Positions 17,490 to 27,219 of a DNA stretch of 64,000 nt are shown in pieces; position 1 is the first letter of the stretch; each line of letters begins with the position of its first letter. Origin of the DNA: Erwinia tracheiphila (GTDB taxonomy: Bacteria > Pseudomonadota > Gammaproteobacteria > Enterobacterales > Enterobacteriaceae); assembly GCF_021365465.1 (NCBI RefSeq), contig NZ_CP089932.1, positions 2,480,001 to 2,544,000 on the forward strand, in the 5' to 3' direction. The notes beneath the pieces were generated by a model. That model worked only from the letters and a program-made list of their open reading frames with translations, searched no databases and was not told the origin of the DNA. The position numbers and the translations under genes were made by a program.

Positions 17490-19022
17490 TTATTTTTTGC
17501 GAAACATTTTCAGCATGCGTTGAGTGACGGTGAATCCGCCAAAGATATTGATGCTGGCAATCAGTACGGCGATAAAGGACAGGAAAGTGACCCAGCCACC
17601 GTCATCGATTTGCAGCACTGCGCCGACAACGATAATGCCGGAAATGGCATTCGTTACGGACATCAACGGCGTATGCAGTGCATGACTGACGTTCCAGACA
17701 ACGTAGTAGCCAACTACGCAGGAAAGCGCGAATACGGTGAAGTGCGATAAAAAAGCGGGTGGCGCGACATTGGCTAACCAACCAAACAGCACTATTCCCA
17801 GCGCAATCAGTACGTATTTTTGTAAAGTCGGCATTGGTTTTTTATGCGGTTTTTCCGGCGGCGTTACCGCAGCAGAGGCGGCTTTTGACGCAGCGGATAC
17901 CTGAACAGGGGGCGAAGGCCAGGTTATTTCGCCCTCGCGAACCACTGTGACAGCGCGAATCACCACATCATCAAAATCAACGACTATTTCGCCGTTTTTC
18001 TCTTTACAAAGCAGCCTGAACAGATTGACAAGGTTAGTGCCATAAAGCTGGGAAGCCTGAGTGGACAAACGGCTTGGTAAATCGGTATAGCCGATTATCC
18101 TGACGCCATTATCAGAAGTAACCACGCGATCTGCTACGGTCAATTCACAGTTGCCGCCGTTTTGTGCTGCAAGGTCAACAATGACGCTGCCTGGCTTCAT
18201 ACTGGAAACCATTTCGGATGTGATGAGCGTTGGCGCCGGACGACCGGGGATTAAGGCCGTAGTGACGATGATGTCTACATCTTCAGCCTGAGCGGCAAAA
18301 AGATCCATCTCAGACTTGATAAAGGCGTCGGACATCTCTTTAGCGTAGCCGTCACCACTGCCTGCCTCCTCCTCAAAATCAAGCTCAAGAAATTCGGCAC
18401 CCATACTTTGAACCTGTTCTTTCACTTCAGGACGGGTATCAAATGCGCGGACAACAGCGCCAAGGCTGCCCGCAGCACCAATGGCCGCCAGACCAGCCAC
18501 GCCAGCACCGATAACCATTACTTTTGCAGGAGGAACCTTTCCTGCGGCGGTAATCTGTCCGGTAAAAAAACGGCCAAATTCGTGCGCGGCTTCCACGATG
18601 GCCCGGTAGCCAGCAATATTGGCCATCGAACTCAGTGCATCCAGAGACTGGGCACGGGAAATACGTGGTACTGAGTCCATCGCCATCACGGTAATGTTAC
18701 GCGCGGCGAGTTTTTCAAGTAAATCCGCATTTTGTGCAGGCCAGATAAAACTAATCAATAAACTGCCTTCACGAATGCGCGCTATTTCATCGTCTGCTGG
18801 AGCATTCACCTTCATTATAATTTCGGACTGCCATATGCTGGTGTCGTCAGAAATCGTTGCTCCGGCAGCAAGGTAAGCAGCATCTTCAAAGTTCGCCAGC
18901 TTTCCTGCCCCGCTTTCAATAGTGACCTCGAAGCCCAGCGCCAGTAGCTGCTCAACCGTTTTGGGCGTTGCAGCAACTCGCGCTTCATTGGGCAGTCGCT
19001 CTTTGGTTATTCCAATTAGCAT
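17490..19022 (-). CDS. pntA: NAD(P) transhydrogenase subunit alpha
   Basis: 510 residues, full length. NAD-binding domain I (about 1-380) with [17 protein letters not shown] at the start, the Rossmann loop [26 protein letters not shown] and the mobile loop region around [24 protein letters not shown]. Four C-terminal helices (about 400-505) form part of the membrane domain. First gene of pntAB. The upstream 240 bp are AT-rich and presumably hold the promoter; an IS5-like remnant starts at 19268. Confidence 0.98.
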   Translation of the reverse strand: MLIGITKERLPNEARVAATPKTVEQLLALGFEVTIESGAGKLANFEDAAYLAAGATISDDTSIWQSEIIMKVNAPADDEIARIREGSLLISFIWPAQNADLLEKLAARNITVMAMDSVPRISRAQSLDALSSMANIAGYRAIVEAAHEFGRFFTGQITAAGKVPPAKVMVIGAGVAGLAAIGAAGSLGAVVRAFDTRPEVKEQVQSMGAEFLELDFEEEAGSGDGYAKEMSDAFIKSEMDLFAAQAEDVDIIVTTALIPGRPAPTLITSEMVSSMKPGSVIVDLAAQNGGNCELTVADRVVTSDNGVRIIGYTDLPSRLSTQASQLYGTNLVNLFRLLCKEKNGEIVVDFDDVVIRAVTVVREGEITWPSPPVQVSAASKAASAAVTPPEKPHKKPMPTLQKYVLIALGIVLFGWLANVAPPAFLSHFTVFALSCVVGYYVVWNVSHALHTPLMSVTNAISGIIVVGAVLQIDDGGWVTFLSFIAVLIASINIFGGFTVTQRMLKMFRKK

Positions 19023-19267
19023 AATATTCCCTTCATCAGAGATGAGATGATAGTGGTCTTCACTGTCCAGACCATTGGCCCGGCAGGACTAAAATAATCT
19101 GTTATAAACTACTTAAAATATGAATAGCGATCCAGCTATTGCAGCTTTGGGTTTTCATTTTCTTATTTAAACAACAATTTAAACACAATTAATAAGCCAA
19201 ATTATTATTAAATAGTTAATTTTTCATATTTAAAATGTTAGATGATATTTTTATTGATTATAATTAA

Positions 19268-20077
19268 GAGCCTGTCTCAATATGACTTTATTCCAGACAA
19301 TAAGACCACAGGAAAAATGCAACAGGGCCCCGTCATTCTCAGACGTCTTTTCCCGTCGGGTCAGGGGCCGGCGAAACCGGTTCATCCGGCTGTGCGTCCT
19401 CCCGATGACCCGGCGACGGGCACTGAAGTTCGTGGTTTTACTGGCATCTCATTCCTCTTTACGGGGCGGGATATAAGGCTCGTCACGACGGCTCAACCGG
19501 TCTGTTTTGCCCGGGTACCCAGTCTGAAGAGCACCGGGTGTGTCCGCCACCAGTTTGATGTCATGCCTGTCTGCTGCTGCAACGACCCGTGGCAGAGGAA
19601 GCCCCCCGGCATCTGTCATCAGACTGGGCTTTACGCCCTGTTTCCCTCTGTCCGTGGGGTTGCGTCCTGTTTTTTGTCCCTGACAGCGGTGATGTTGTCA
19701 TACCCCCATCCATGAGCAGTCCGTGCCGTCCGGGTGCTCACAGGCCAGTGATCCGTTCTGCCAGAAACGCCCGAAGACACCTGCGCCTCTCCGTTCCTTG
19801 AAGCGCCGGGGCGCAGAAGCTGATGAACCTATCCCGGTGGCATTGAGTGCATTCCACTGACAGGCTGTGCTGGGGACGAAGAAAATGGCGTTCATTGCGG
19901 CCCGATTATCAACACGTTTTCGGCGTGTACCCGGAGGATGGCGGGTTTTGTGTTCCGGGATAAGCGGAGCGATTTTGTCCCGGAGTTCATCGCTAATCTG
20001 CCCTTTACCGCCTGCCATACTTTGCCCTCAGATATGACCGGGATGCATTATACGATAACGCCTTTTGGGACAGAATC
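19268..20077 (-). mobile_element. Degenerate IS5-family element
   Basis: 810 bp between GAGCCTGTCTCAA (left, 19268) and TTGGGACAGAATC (right, ending 20077), inverted with respect to each other, flanked by TAA on both sides (3-bp duplication typical of IS5 subgroups). The transposase reads on the minus strand in at least two frames. It starts MAGGKGQISDELRDKIAPLIPEHK at 20018, then breaks. A shifted frame continues DRHDIKLVADTPGALQTG and later RRRVIGRTHSRMNRFRR, with an extra stop. Inactive. Confidence 0.8.
19698..20018 (-). pseudogene. IS5-family transposase, N-terminal part
   Basis: 106-codon open frame with the N-terminal DUF4096-like features of these transposases: LRDKIAPLIPEHKTRHPPGTRRKRVDNRAAMNAIFFV...CQWNALNATGIGSSASAPRRFKERRGAGVFGRFWQNG. 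It then runs into another frame; the remaining domain is scattered down to 19290 with a frameshift and a stop. Confidence 0.8.
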
Positions 20078-20338
20078 TAAATTTAAAGATTTTAAATAAC
20101 AACAGGTTGAGTCTTTAGATGTGTAAATATGAAGACCTGATAATGTTAATATTAATAAAACCTTATATTTAATATTTTTTAAAAAAATAATAGCTATTTT
20201 TTACCATCCATTAACCCTTGACCAAAATGGCTGAGACAGAAGACATTGTTACATGCAATAATCGGCAGCTAATCCGTTACACATCAACAATCCAGAACGT
20301 TTTCGTACCCATTTTTGCGTAAGGCAAAGGATTATTTT

Positions 20339-21292
20339 ATGAAGCTGAAGATTACCATTCTGGCATCGGTACTGTTGTCGCTTACATCAATAACCGCGCA
20401 TACAGCTCAGGAACTGCCCCCTGAAAAAGCATCTGCCCTTGAACCGTTTGATCGTATCGCTGTTTCAGGCCGCTTCAACTCTATTGGTGATGCGGCGGCG
20501 GCAGTTTCGAAACGTGCCGATGAGCTGGGTGCTGCCGCCTACTATATCCAGGGAATCAATGATACGAATGGTAATGGTGGAAACTGGCGTGTGGTTGCCG
20601 ATCTTTATCATACCAACGCACCCGCAGCGCCAAAAAACAAAGATCGTGTGATTAATGGTGTTCGCGAATTGTTAAAAAATGAAGCCTTTAGCCTGGAACC
20701 CTACGATACCGTCAGCCTGAGTGGTTTTTATCGCAGCCAGCCAGATGTGAATGATGCTGTCACTAAATTGGCGAAATCTAAAGGCGCCGCTTCTTTTTAT
20801 ATCATCCGCCAGGTTGATGCCAACAGCGGTGGTGGCAATCAGTACATTACCGCCTACATATACAAAGCGGATGCGCCCAAACGTAAAGTTCAGTCACCTG
20901 ATCTGATTCCGGCTGATTCTGAGGCAGGAAAAACGGCGCTGGCAACGGGTGGCGCTGCCTCTAAAACAGTGCAAATTCCCGGCGTGGCTTCGTCTGAATC
21001 ACCCAGCACCAAAGTCGGACGTTTCTTTGAAACCCAGACGACAAACGTTGAGCGCTATACGGTTAAAACGCCGGGCGGAAAAAGCGTGCAGGAGCTTAAT
21101 GCCGTCACTGCCGCACAGATGCAGCCATTTGACAGTGTGACCTTCACCGGTCATTTCGGTACGCCCACTGAGGTATCGGAAGCGGTTGGCCGTGCCGCGA
21201 TTGCCAAAGGAGCGAAGTATTATCACATCACCCGTCAGTGGTCGAATCAGAGCGGTGGCAACATCACGATTTCTGCCGATCTTTTCAAATAA
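20339..21292 (+). CDS. ydgH: YdgH, DUF1471 triple-domain periplasmic protein
   Basis: 317 residues from the inner ATG at 20339 (AAGG ribosome site; the ORF's earlier ATG lacks one). Signal peptide about 1-24. Three YdgH/BhsA/McbA (DUF1471) repeats, each with the pattern (L/M)-x-PFD/PYD-x-V/I-x-(F/L)SG followed by an A-K-GA-xx-YYI helix/strand: about 35-90, 115-175 and 255-317. Single-domain relatives respond to stress and affect biofilm and envelope permeability. Its E. coli neighbours (pntAB, rstAB) are the same here. Its promoter now borders an IS5-like remnant. Confidence 0.93.
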   Translation: MKLKITILASVLLSLTSITAHTAQELPPEKASALEPFDRIAVSGRFNSIGDAAAAVSKRADELGAAAYYIQGINDTNGNGGNWRVVADLYHTNAPAAPKNKDRVINGVRELLKNEAFSLEPYDTVSLSGFYRSQPDVNDAVTKLAKSKGAASFYIIRQVDANSGGGNQYITAYIYKADAPKRKVQSPDLIPADSEAGKTALATGGAASKTVQIPGVASSESPSTKVGRFFETQTTNVERYTVKTPGGKSVQELNAVTAAQMQPFDSVTFTGHFGTPTEVSEAVGRAAIAKGAKYYHITRQWSNQSGGNITISADLFK

Positions 21293-21298
21293 AAATGA

Positions 21299-21325
21299 GC
21301 CCGGAGGTGCAGGCCTCCGGCTTTT
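21299..21325 (+). terminator. Rho-independent terminator after ydgH
   Basis: CCGGAGG (21301-21307) pairs with CCTCCGG (21314-21320) extended by flanking GC pairs, followed by CTTTT. Confidence 0.75.
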
Positions 21326-21506
21326 GAGTTTTATGCTGTAACGGTACTTCTTGCTGAAGTAATTGTTTCTGACCACACTACATCTGCTGTAAATTCGTAT
21401 ACTTGTCATGTGGTTAGGCCGTCTTTCCGCACCAGATATATTTCGGCTATAGAGAGCGTTTCAAATTATCGTTCACACAGGCGCTGTTAAAGATTATTTG
21501 AATAAT

Positions 21507-21920
21507 TCAATGAGATAAACTAAAGGTCTTCACAGATAAAATATCATTAGCCTGTCTGAGTTCGAGGGGGCGACTGTATTCCTGACGAATAGCTTCAAGC
21601 TGAAACTCTGATAGTGGATAAGGTAATAAAATATCGAATTGATTAATGTGCTGTTGTTCAGCAAGGATTATCAATCGGGAAATATTGATCTCATCACTGA
21701 CCTGTGTAGAAATGATTTGCAAAGCGAGAGCCTTAAGTCTCTCTGACGTCGCATCAGACAGATTTGATGCGCTTTTAGTCACCATGCCGAAGATGGGCAT
21801 CACACCGTAAATTGCATCAACAAAGCTCCAACGTTTTTTGCAGGATGCGGAAAGAAAATCGATGTAATTCAGGCATATGACCTCACTCTCCAACGTTGAA
21901 GCCAGTTTTTTCTCAGACAC
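21507..21920 (-). CDS. Unrecognised small protein
   Basis: 137 residues, not recognised. One moderately hydrophobic stretch (about 36-50, SFVDAIYGVMPIFGMVTK) but no clear signal peptide; the C-terminal half is helical and charged (EINISRLIILAEQQHINQFDILLPYPLSEFQLEAIRQ). It is divergent from rstA, whose start is about 180 bp away, and shares its intergenic region. Codon use and length look coding rather than random, and no overlapping frame is better. Confidence 0.55.
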   Translation of the reverse strand: MSEKKLASTLESEVICLNYIDFLSASCKKRWSFVDAIYGVMPIFGMVTKSASNLSDATSERLKALALQIISTQVSDEINISRLIILAEQQHINQFDILLPYPLSEFQLEAIRQEYSRPLELRQANDILSVKTFSLSH

Positions 21921-22097
21921 CTGTGCATCCTCCCCACATCGTTACAGCACTTACAGGACAACCAAAATCGGCACATTAACCATAATGGCATATTTTACTT
22001 ATCTTATACTATCTGTCAGGAATTAATTAGCGCCGAATCATAGTAGTATGGGTTAACAAAGGGTAGTCTGGTGTTTCCTCTACAGATAAATAGCGCT

Positions 22098-22826
22098 ATG
22101 AATAAAATTGTATTTGTTGAAGACGATTGTGATGTAGGTGAACTGATCGCAGCCTATCTGAGCCGTCATGATATTGAAGTTATTATAGAAAGTCGCGGTG
22201 ACCGCGCGGAAGCTACTATTGCAACAACCAGTCCCGATCTGGTTATGCTGGATATCATGCTGCCAGGAAAAGACGGGATGACGCTGTGCCGGGATTTGCG
22301 CGCTAATAATATCTGGTCAGGGCCAATTGTTTTGCTGACCTCTCTCGACAGCGATATGAATCATATTCTTTCACTTGAAATGGGCGCCAATGATTACATT
22401 CTTAAAACCACGCCCCCTGCCGTTCTGCTGGCCCGCCTTCGTCTGCATTTACGGCAGGCTGGCACGCAGAATCAAAGCGAAGAAATTGCTCCGGCCATTT
22501 CGGCTCAAAAAGCTTTGACATTCGGCACACTCAGCGTCGACCCCGTCAACAGGCAGGTTACTCTCGGCAAAGAAATTATCGCACTGTCCACTGCCGACTT
22601 TGATCTTTTATGGGAACTTTCCACCCATGCTGGCTCCATCTTGAATCGTGATGCCCTGTTAAAAACGCTGCGAGGTGTCAGCTACGATGGCATGGATCGC
22701 AGTATAGATGTCGCTATCTCTCGACTGAGAAAAAAGTTGCTCGATAACGCAACCGAACCCTATCGCATTAAAACAATACGCAATAAAGGTTATCTTTTCG
22801 CCCCGCACGCATGGGATGAAAAATGA
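22098..22826 (+). CDS. rstA: Response regulator RstA
   Basis: 242 residues from the ATG at 22098 (MNKIVFVEDDCDVG), which matches the E. coli start; the ORF has 9 extra upstream codons. OmpR-type: receiver domain with acidic pocket EDD, phospho-acceptor Asp in LVMLDIMLPGKDG (about 54) and Lys in YILKTTPP. The winged helix ends RSIDVAISRLRKKLLDN...RTIRNKGYLF-like. Partner of RstB; overlaps it by 4 bp (ATGA). In E. coli transcription is driven by PhoP, and RstA activates asr. Confidence 0.96.
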   Translation: MNKIVFVEDDCDVGELIAAYLSRHDIEVIIESRGDRAEATIATTSPDLVMLDIMLPGKDGMTLCRDLRANNIWSGPIVLLTSLDSDMNHILSLEMGANDYILKTTPPAVLLARLRLHLRQAGTQNQSEEIAPAISAQKALTFGTLSVDPVNRQVTLGKEIIALSTADFDLLWELSTHAGSILNRDALLKTLRGVSYDGMDRSIDVAISRLRKKLLDNATEPYRIKTIRNKGYLFAPHAWDEK

Positions 22827-24121
22827 AGAAGTTATTTATTCAGTTTTATCTGATGCTGTTCGTCTGCTTTTTGGTCATGGCGATGCTGGTGGGACTGGTT
22901 TATAAGTTCACCGCGGAGCGTGCCGGACGACAATCAATGGACGATCTGATGAAAAGTTCGCTGTATCTGATGCGCAGTGAACTAAGAGAGATTCCACCGC
23001 GTGACTGGGATAAAACCATTGATAACCTTGAACTGAACCTATCTTTCAAGCTTCACATTGAGCCGATGAGTAAGTATCAACTCGATCCTGTGACTTTTCG
23101 ACGCCTGCGTGCCGGGGAAATCGTTGCATTGGATAATGAATATACCTTTATTCAGCACATTCCGCGCAGTCACTATGTTCTGGCCGTCGGCCCTATTCCC
23201 TACCTCTTCTTTCTGCATGAAATGCGCATTCTTGATATTGCACTGCTGGCCGTGATTGGCATTTCACTGGCGCTGCCCGTATTTATCTGGATGCGACCAC
23301 ACTGGAAAGATATGCTGCGGCTGGAATCTGCCGCCCAGCGGCTTGGGCAGGGGCATTTGGACGAGCGAATTCACTTTGATAACGCCTCAGGCCTGCTCAG
23401 ACTTGGGGTGGCTTTCAATCAAATGGCGGATAATATCCACACTCTGGTTGTGAGCAAAAAACAGCTGATAGACAGTATTGCCCACGAATTACGGACGCCG
23501 CTGGTACGACTGCGTTATCGCCTTGAAATAAGTGACAACATCAGCGATACCGAAGCAGTGACTCTTAATCGGGATATTGAACAGCTGGAATCATTGATTG
23601 AAGAATTGCTGACCTATGCACGGCTTGACCGTCCCAAAGTTGAACTTAACTTACAGTCCATGGATCTGGCCGGTTGGCTGGCTGAAAGACTGGATGATAT
23701 TCGCTCGGTTCACACCGATTTTTTAATCGAACTCAACACGCCGCAGCGCCACAATATTGGTATGGTTGATTCAAGATTGATGGAACGGGTTCTGGATAAT
23801 CTCGTCAACAATGCGTTACGGTATGGCGGTCAACGACTGCGTGTTGGTTTATGGTTTGATGGCAGCCTCGCCTGTCTGCAGGTTGAGGATGATGGGCCTG
23901 GCATTCCGGTTGCAGAAAGGGAACGGGTATTTGAACCTTTCGTGCGACTCGATCCCAGTCGCGATCGTGCGACCGGTGGATGTGGTCTGGGCTTGGCCAT
24001 TGTTCACTCCGTGGCGCAGGCCTTTGGCGGACATGTGCTGATTGATACCAGCCCACTGGGAGGTGCAAGCGTTCGCTTTTGCTGGCCAGTTGACGTTGAT
24101 TTACCGCCTCACGTAGCCTAA
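22823..24121 (+). CDS. rstB: Sensor histidine kinase RstB
   Basis: 432 residues. TM1 about 7-27, a short periplasmic domain, TM2 about 136-156, HAMP (about 157-210), H-box DSIAHELRTPLVRLRYRLE with the phospho-His, then the catalytic domain with N box DNLVNNALRYGG, G1 VEDDGPGIP and G2 GGCGLGLAIVHSV. Complete and the same length as in E. coli. Translationally coupled to rstA. Confidence 0.96.
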   Translation: MKKLFIQFYLMLFVCFLVMAMLVGLVYKFTAERAGRQSMDDLMKSSLYLMRSELREIPPRDWDKTIDNLELNLSFKLHIEPMSKYQLDPVTFRRLRAGEIVALDNEYTFIQHIPRSHYVLAVGPIPYLFFLHEMRILDIALLAVIGISLALPVFIWMRPHWKDMLRLESAAQRLGQGHLDERIHFDNASGLLRLGVAFNQMADNIHTLVVSKKQLIDSIAHELRTPLVRLRYRLEISDNISDTEAVTLNRDIEQLESLIEELLTYARLDRPKVELNLQSMDLAGWLAERLDDIRSVHTDFLIELNTPQRHNIGMVDSRLMERVLDNLVNNALRYGGQRLRVGLWFDGSLACLQVEDDGPGIPVAERERVFEPFVRLDPSRDRATGGCGLGLAIVHSVAQAFGGHVLIDTSPLGGASVRFCWPVDVDLPPHVA

Positions 24122-24148
24122 TTTTAACCCGTTAATTTAAGGATCTTC

Positions 24149-25639
24149 ATGTCATCTGCTTATACAAATCTTACCCGGATGTTTACCCGCCTCTCACGAT
24201 TTGGACATCTCGCAGCCATTGCCGGCTGGGATATGATGACCATGATGCCACTGGGCGGAAGTCAGGCCCGTGGGGCTGCACTGGCAGAATTAAGCGTGTT
24301 GAGGCACGAAATCCTCACCGGTAAAAATGTTGCTCTGTGGCTTGATGAGGCTGCGCAACTGCCTCTCAACGATATTGAGTGTGCTAACCTGTCTGAAATG
24401 CATCGCAGCTGGCAACAGGCATCTTTATTGCCTGCCTCGCTGGTGGAAGCGAAATCCGTCGCAGGTTCACGCTGCGAACATGCATGGCGGCAACAGCGTC
24501 CGGCTAACGACTGGGCAGGCTTCTCTGCCAATCTGAAAGAAGTGGTCAAACTAAGCCGACAGGAAGCCGAAATTCGTTCCCAGGCGGAGGGGTGCTCCCG
24601 CTACGATGCCCTGCTGGACCTGTACGAACCGGGAATGACCAGTGCCAGACTTGATGCCACATTTGGCGAGGTTAAACAGTGGCTACCCTCTTTGCTGCAG
24701 CAAATTGTTGATAAGCAGTCTCAGGAAAAGATCGCAATACCGGTTGGCCCCTTCGCGGTTGAATCACAAAAACAGCTGGGACTGGCAGTAATGAAACTGT
24801 TGGGTTTTGATTTCAATGCGGGGCGTCTTGATGTTAGCGCTCATCCCTTTTGCGGTGGCGTACCGGAAGATGTGCGTATCACCACGCGCTACAATCAAAA
24901 TGAATTTATCAGCGCCATGATGGGCGTAATTCACGAAACCGGCCACGCACGCTATGAACAAAATTTGCCGAAACAATGGGCTGGCCAGCCGGTTGCACTG
25001 GCCCGTTCGACGGCGGTCCATGAGTCTCAAAGTCTGTTTTTTGAAAAACAGCTTGGTCGTAACGCTAGCTTTTTAATGCTGCTTTTGCCTCACGTCAGGG
25101 CATTATTTGGCGATCTGCCTGAATTCGAGGAGCGTAACTTTATCAGACTTAATCAGCGCGTTAAGCCTGGGTTGATCCGCGTTGATGCCGATGAAGTCAG
25201 CTATCCTGCGCACGTTATTCTTCGATATGAAATAGAAAAAGCGCTGATTGTCGGTGATATTGAAGTTGATGATATTCCAGCGCTGTGGCAGGAAAAGATG
25301 CAAACACTATTAGGTATTGATACCAGTGGAAACTATCGTGATGGCTGCATGCAGGATATCCACTGGACAGACGGCTCTTTTGGTTACTTTCCTACCTATA
25401 CCCTGGGTGCGATGTATGCCGCACAGCTTTTTCAGGCTGTTAAAAAAACGCTTCCCGATGTGGAAAACCTGTTGTGCCAGGGTAATTTGCAACCTGTATT
25501 TGACTGGCTGCAACAAAATATCTGGCAACATGGCAGTCGCTTCACTACCCGACAGCTTTTTGAAAATGCAACGGGTGAGGATCTCAACCCATTGTTTTTT
25601 AAAAAGCATCTTGAAAATCGCTATTTGCACAACTGCTGA
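24149..25639 (+). CDS. M32 family carboxypeptidase (Taq-type)
   Basis: 496 residues, cytoplasmic metallocarboxypeptidase. The zinc site HETGH is in MMGVIHETGHARYEQNLPKQW (about 265-285) with the third ligand Glu expected in TAVHESQSLFFEKQ. Further family motifs: DVRITTRY, VDADEVSYPAHVILRYEIE and YTLGAMYAAQLF. It begins 28 bp after rstB on the same strand, so it could be read through from rstAB. Not part of the E. coli rst locus; M32 enzymes are widespread in other Enterobacterales. Confidence 0.93.
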   Translation: MSSAYTNLTRMFTRLSRFGHLAAIAGWDMMTMMPLGGSQARGAALAELSVLRHEILTGKNVALWLDEAAQLPLNDIECANLSEMHRSWQQASLLPASLVEAKSVAGSRCEHAWRQQRPANDWAGFSANLKEVVKLSRQEAEIRSQAEGCSRYDALLDLYEPGMTSARLDATFGEVKQWLPSLLQQIVDKQSQEKIAIPVGPFAVESQKQLGLAVMKLLGFDFNAGRLDVSAHPFCGGVPEDVRITTRYNQNEFISAMMGVIHETGHARYEQNLPKQWAGQPVALARSTAVHESQSLFFEKQLGRNASFLMLLLPHVRALFGDLPEFEERNFIRLNQRVKPGLIRVDADEVSYPAHVILRYEIEKALIVGDIEVDDIPALWQEKMQTLLGIDTSGNYRDGCMQDIHWTDGSFGYFPTYTLGAMYAAQLFQAVKKTLPDVENLLCQGNLQPVFDWLQQNIWQHGSRFTTRQLFENATGEDLNPLFFKKHLENRYLHNC

Positions 25640-25708
25640 TTAAGTAGCAATGCCGTCATAAGAATATGGCGGCAGTATCAATTCCCGGCCCGTTGCTTAT
25701 CCGCTTTG

Positions 25709-25722
25709 TACAATCCGTTACA
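25709..25722 (+). promoter_or_regulatory. RstA box upstream of asr
   Basis: TACAATCCGTTACA matches the RstA consensus TACATNTNGTTACA at 10 of 12 defined positions. It lies about 105 bp upstream of the asr start, consistent with the RstA-activated asr promoter of E. coli. Confidence 0.7.
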
Positions 25723-25826
25723 TGCCGATACCAATCACTCACGGAAACTACTGACGCCATCTCATATAGTTGTTTCATCGGCCCCGCAGTGGGCTGACAC
25801 GTGAAATAAACTTTGAGGATTTTGCA

Positions 25827-26114
25827 ATGAAAAAATTATTTGCTCTGGTTGTAGCCGCTGCTATGGGTATGTCTTCAGTTGCTTTTGCCGCTGATACCAC
25901 TACTGCTCCGGCTGCGGCACCTGCCGCTTCTGCAACAACTGCTGCACCGGCTAAAACTGAAACAGCTAAAAAGCACCATAAAAAAGTTGCCAAGAAATCT
26001 GCTGCTCAGAAAGCGCAGGCTGCTAAAAAAGTTCACCACAAAAAAGCAGCCGCTCAGAAAGCACAGGCTGCTAAAAAAGTTCACCACAAAAAAGCAGCTG
26101 CACCAAAAGCGTAA
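25827..26114 (+). CDS. asr: Acid shock protein Asr precursor
   Basis: 95 residues from the ATG at 25827 (ribosome site TGAGGA). Signal peptide about 1-21 ([21 protein letters not shown]), then an Ala/Thr/Pro segment and a strongly basic tail made of repeats: [16 protein letters not shown] occurs twice in tandem. Periplasmic intrinsically disordered protein that is induced by acid, processed and thought to shield periplasmic proteins. The upstream RstA box and the nearby rstAB make a self-contained acid-response cluster. Confidence 0.95.
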   Translation: MKKLFALVVAAAMGMSSVAFAADTTTAPAAAPAASATTAAPAKTETAKKHHKKVAKKSAAQKAQAAKKVHHKKAAAQKAQAAKKVHHKKAAAPKA

Positions 26115-26155
26115 TTAATGAAGCGGGAAACACTCCCCTCTCATACTGACAACTT

Positions 26156-26180
26156 AAACACCCGGACGAACCGGGTGTTT
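26156..26180 (+). terminator. Terminator after asr
   Basis: AAACACCCGG (26156-26165) pairs perfectly with CCGGGTGTTT (26171-26180) around ACGAA, followed by CTTTCT. It lies just before the ydgU-like ORF, so read-through or a leaky terminator would be needed for co-expression. Confidence 0.8.
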
Positions 26181-26196
26181 CTTTCTGGAGTATCGG

Positions 26197-26280
26197 ATGA
26201 TGGTACGTCGCTATTTATTCGAAATTATTCTAGGATTAATGATTATTTGTGGCGTCGTCACGGTCAGCTTTTATCTTTAA
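26197..26280 (+). CDS. ydgU: Small membrane protein YdgU-like (27 codons)
   Basis: 27 residues, MMVRRYLFEIILGLMIICGV..., a charged start followed by one membrane helix. CTGGAG lies just upstream. E. coli has the small membrane protein YdgU of the same size and pattern directly downstream of asr, so position and composition support the call. The second ATG at 26200 is an equally possible start. Confidence 0.7.
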   Translation: MMVRRYLFEIILGLMIICGVVTVSFYL

Positions 26281-26393
26281 TCTTGTGAGTGGTAAACATT
26301 CCAAGTTGTGCTCCCTTTTTTCCTACTGAACGACTATAGTTAGCCTCACTGCTGGTTCCAGAACTTCTGATATTTCTCCACGCTGAGAGTAAC

Positions 26394-27209
26394 ATGCGCC
26401 TGACTGCTTTCGTTTTAATGAGCTGTGTAACCTTTTCACTTCAAACCTACGCTGCTGCTGACGGTCCCGATCCGGCAGAAGTAAAAGCCTTGTTTTTTGG
26501 AAAGGATGATCGTAAACCTGTTACGACAACTGCCAGACAACCCTGGGAAGCTATCGGCCAACTTGAAACAACCAGCGGTAATCTGTGTACGGCAACGCTT
26601 ATTTCAGCACATCTGGCGCTCACAGCTGGACATTGTCTGTTTGCTCCTCCGGGTAAACCGGATAAAGCCACTGCTCTTCGTTTTATTTCCAATGGCAAGG
26701 GTGGTTGGCACTATGAAATCCACGATATTGAAAGCCGGGTTGACCCGGAACTCGGTAAAAAACTAAAAGTGGACGGCGATGGCTGGATTATCCCTGCTTC
26801 TGCTGCCCCCTATGATTATGGCCTGATCATTTTACATAATCCCCCTGCTGGTATTGTGCCGATCCCGATTTTTAGTGGCAATCGTGACGATCTCACCGCC
26901 GCACTGAAAAATGTCGACCAAAAAGTAACTCAGGCAGGCTATCCTCTCGATCATCTTGATTCGCTTTATGCGCATAATGACTGTATCGTCACTGGCTGGG
27001 CGCAAAAAGACGTGCTTTCACATCAGTGCGATACGTTGTCCGGTGACAGCGGCTCGCCTTTGTTAATGAAAGTGGATAATGCATGGCAGTTAATTGCTGT
27101 TCAGAGTTCGGCACCAGCAGCAAAAGATCGATATCTTGCCGATAATCGAGCCATTGCCGTGAACGCTTTCCGCGATAACCTGCAGGCATTGTCCTCAGAA
27201 AATCATTAA
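26394..27209 (+). CDS. ydgD: YdgD, secreted serine-protease-like protein
   Basis: 271 residues. Signal peptide about 1-21 (ending TYAAA). Chymotrypsin-like fold with a full triad: His in LALTAGHC (about 80), Asp in PYDYGLIIL (about 140) and Ser in GDSGSPLL (about 219). Four or more cysteines near the triad could form disulphides (CTATL...GHC; DC...QC). Periplasmic. In E. coli it follows asr/ydgU, as here. Function in the cell unknown. Confidence 0.93.
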   Translation: MRLTAFVLMSCVTFSLQTYAAADGPDPAEVKALFFGKDDRKPVTTTARQPWEAIGQLETTSGNLCTATLISAHLALTAGHCLFAPPGKPDKATALRFISNGKGGWHYEIHDIESRVDPELGKKLKVDGDGWIIPASAAPYDYGLIILHNPPAGIVPIPIFSGNRDDLTAALKNVDQKVTQAGYPLDHLDSLYAHNDCIVTGWAQKDVLSHQCDTLSGDSGSPLLMKVDNAWQLIAVQSSAPAAKDRYLADNRAIAVNAFRDNLQALSSENH

Positions 27210-27219
27210 TTCCGACCGT

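Noticed and set aside
19282..19715. Plus-strand ORFs of 157 and 64 codons
   Set aside because: They are antisense to the degenerate IS5-like transposase.
25970..26110. Direct repeats that might suggest a CRISPR or structural repeat
   Set aside because: They are the in-frame lysine/alanine/histidine repeats of the Asr protein.
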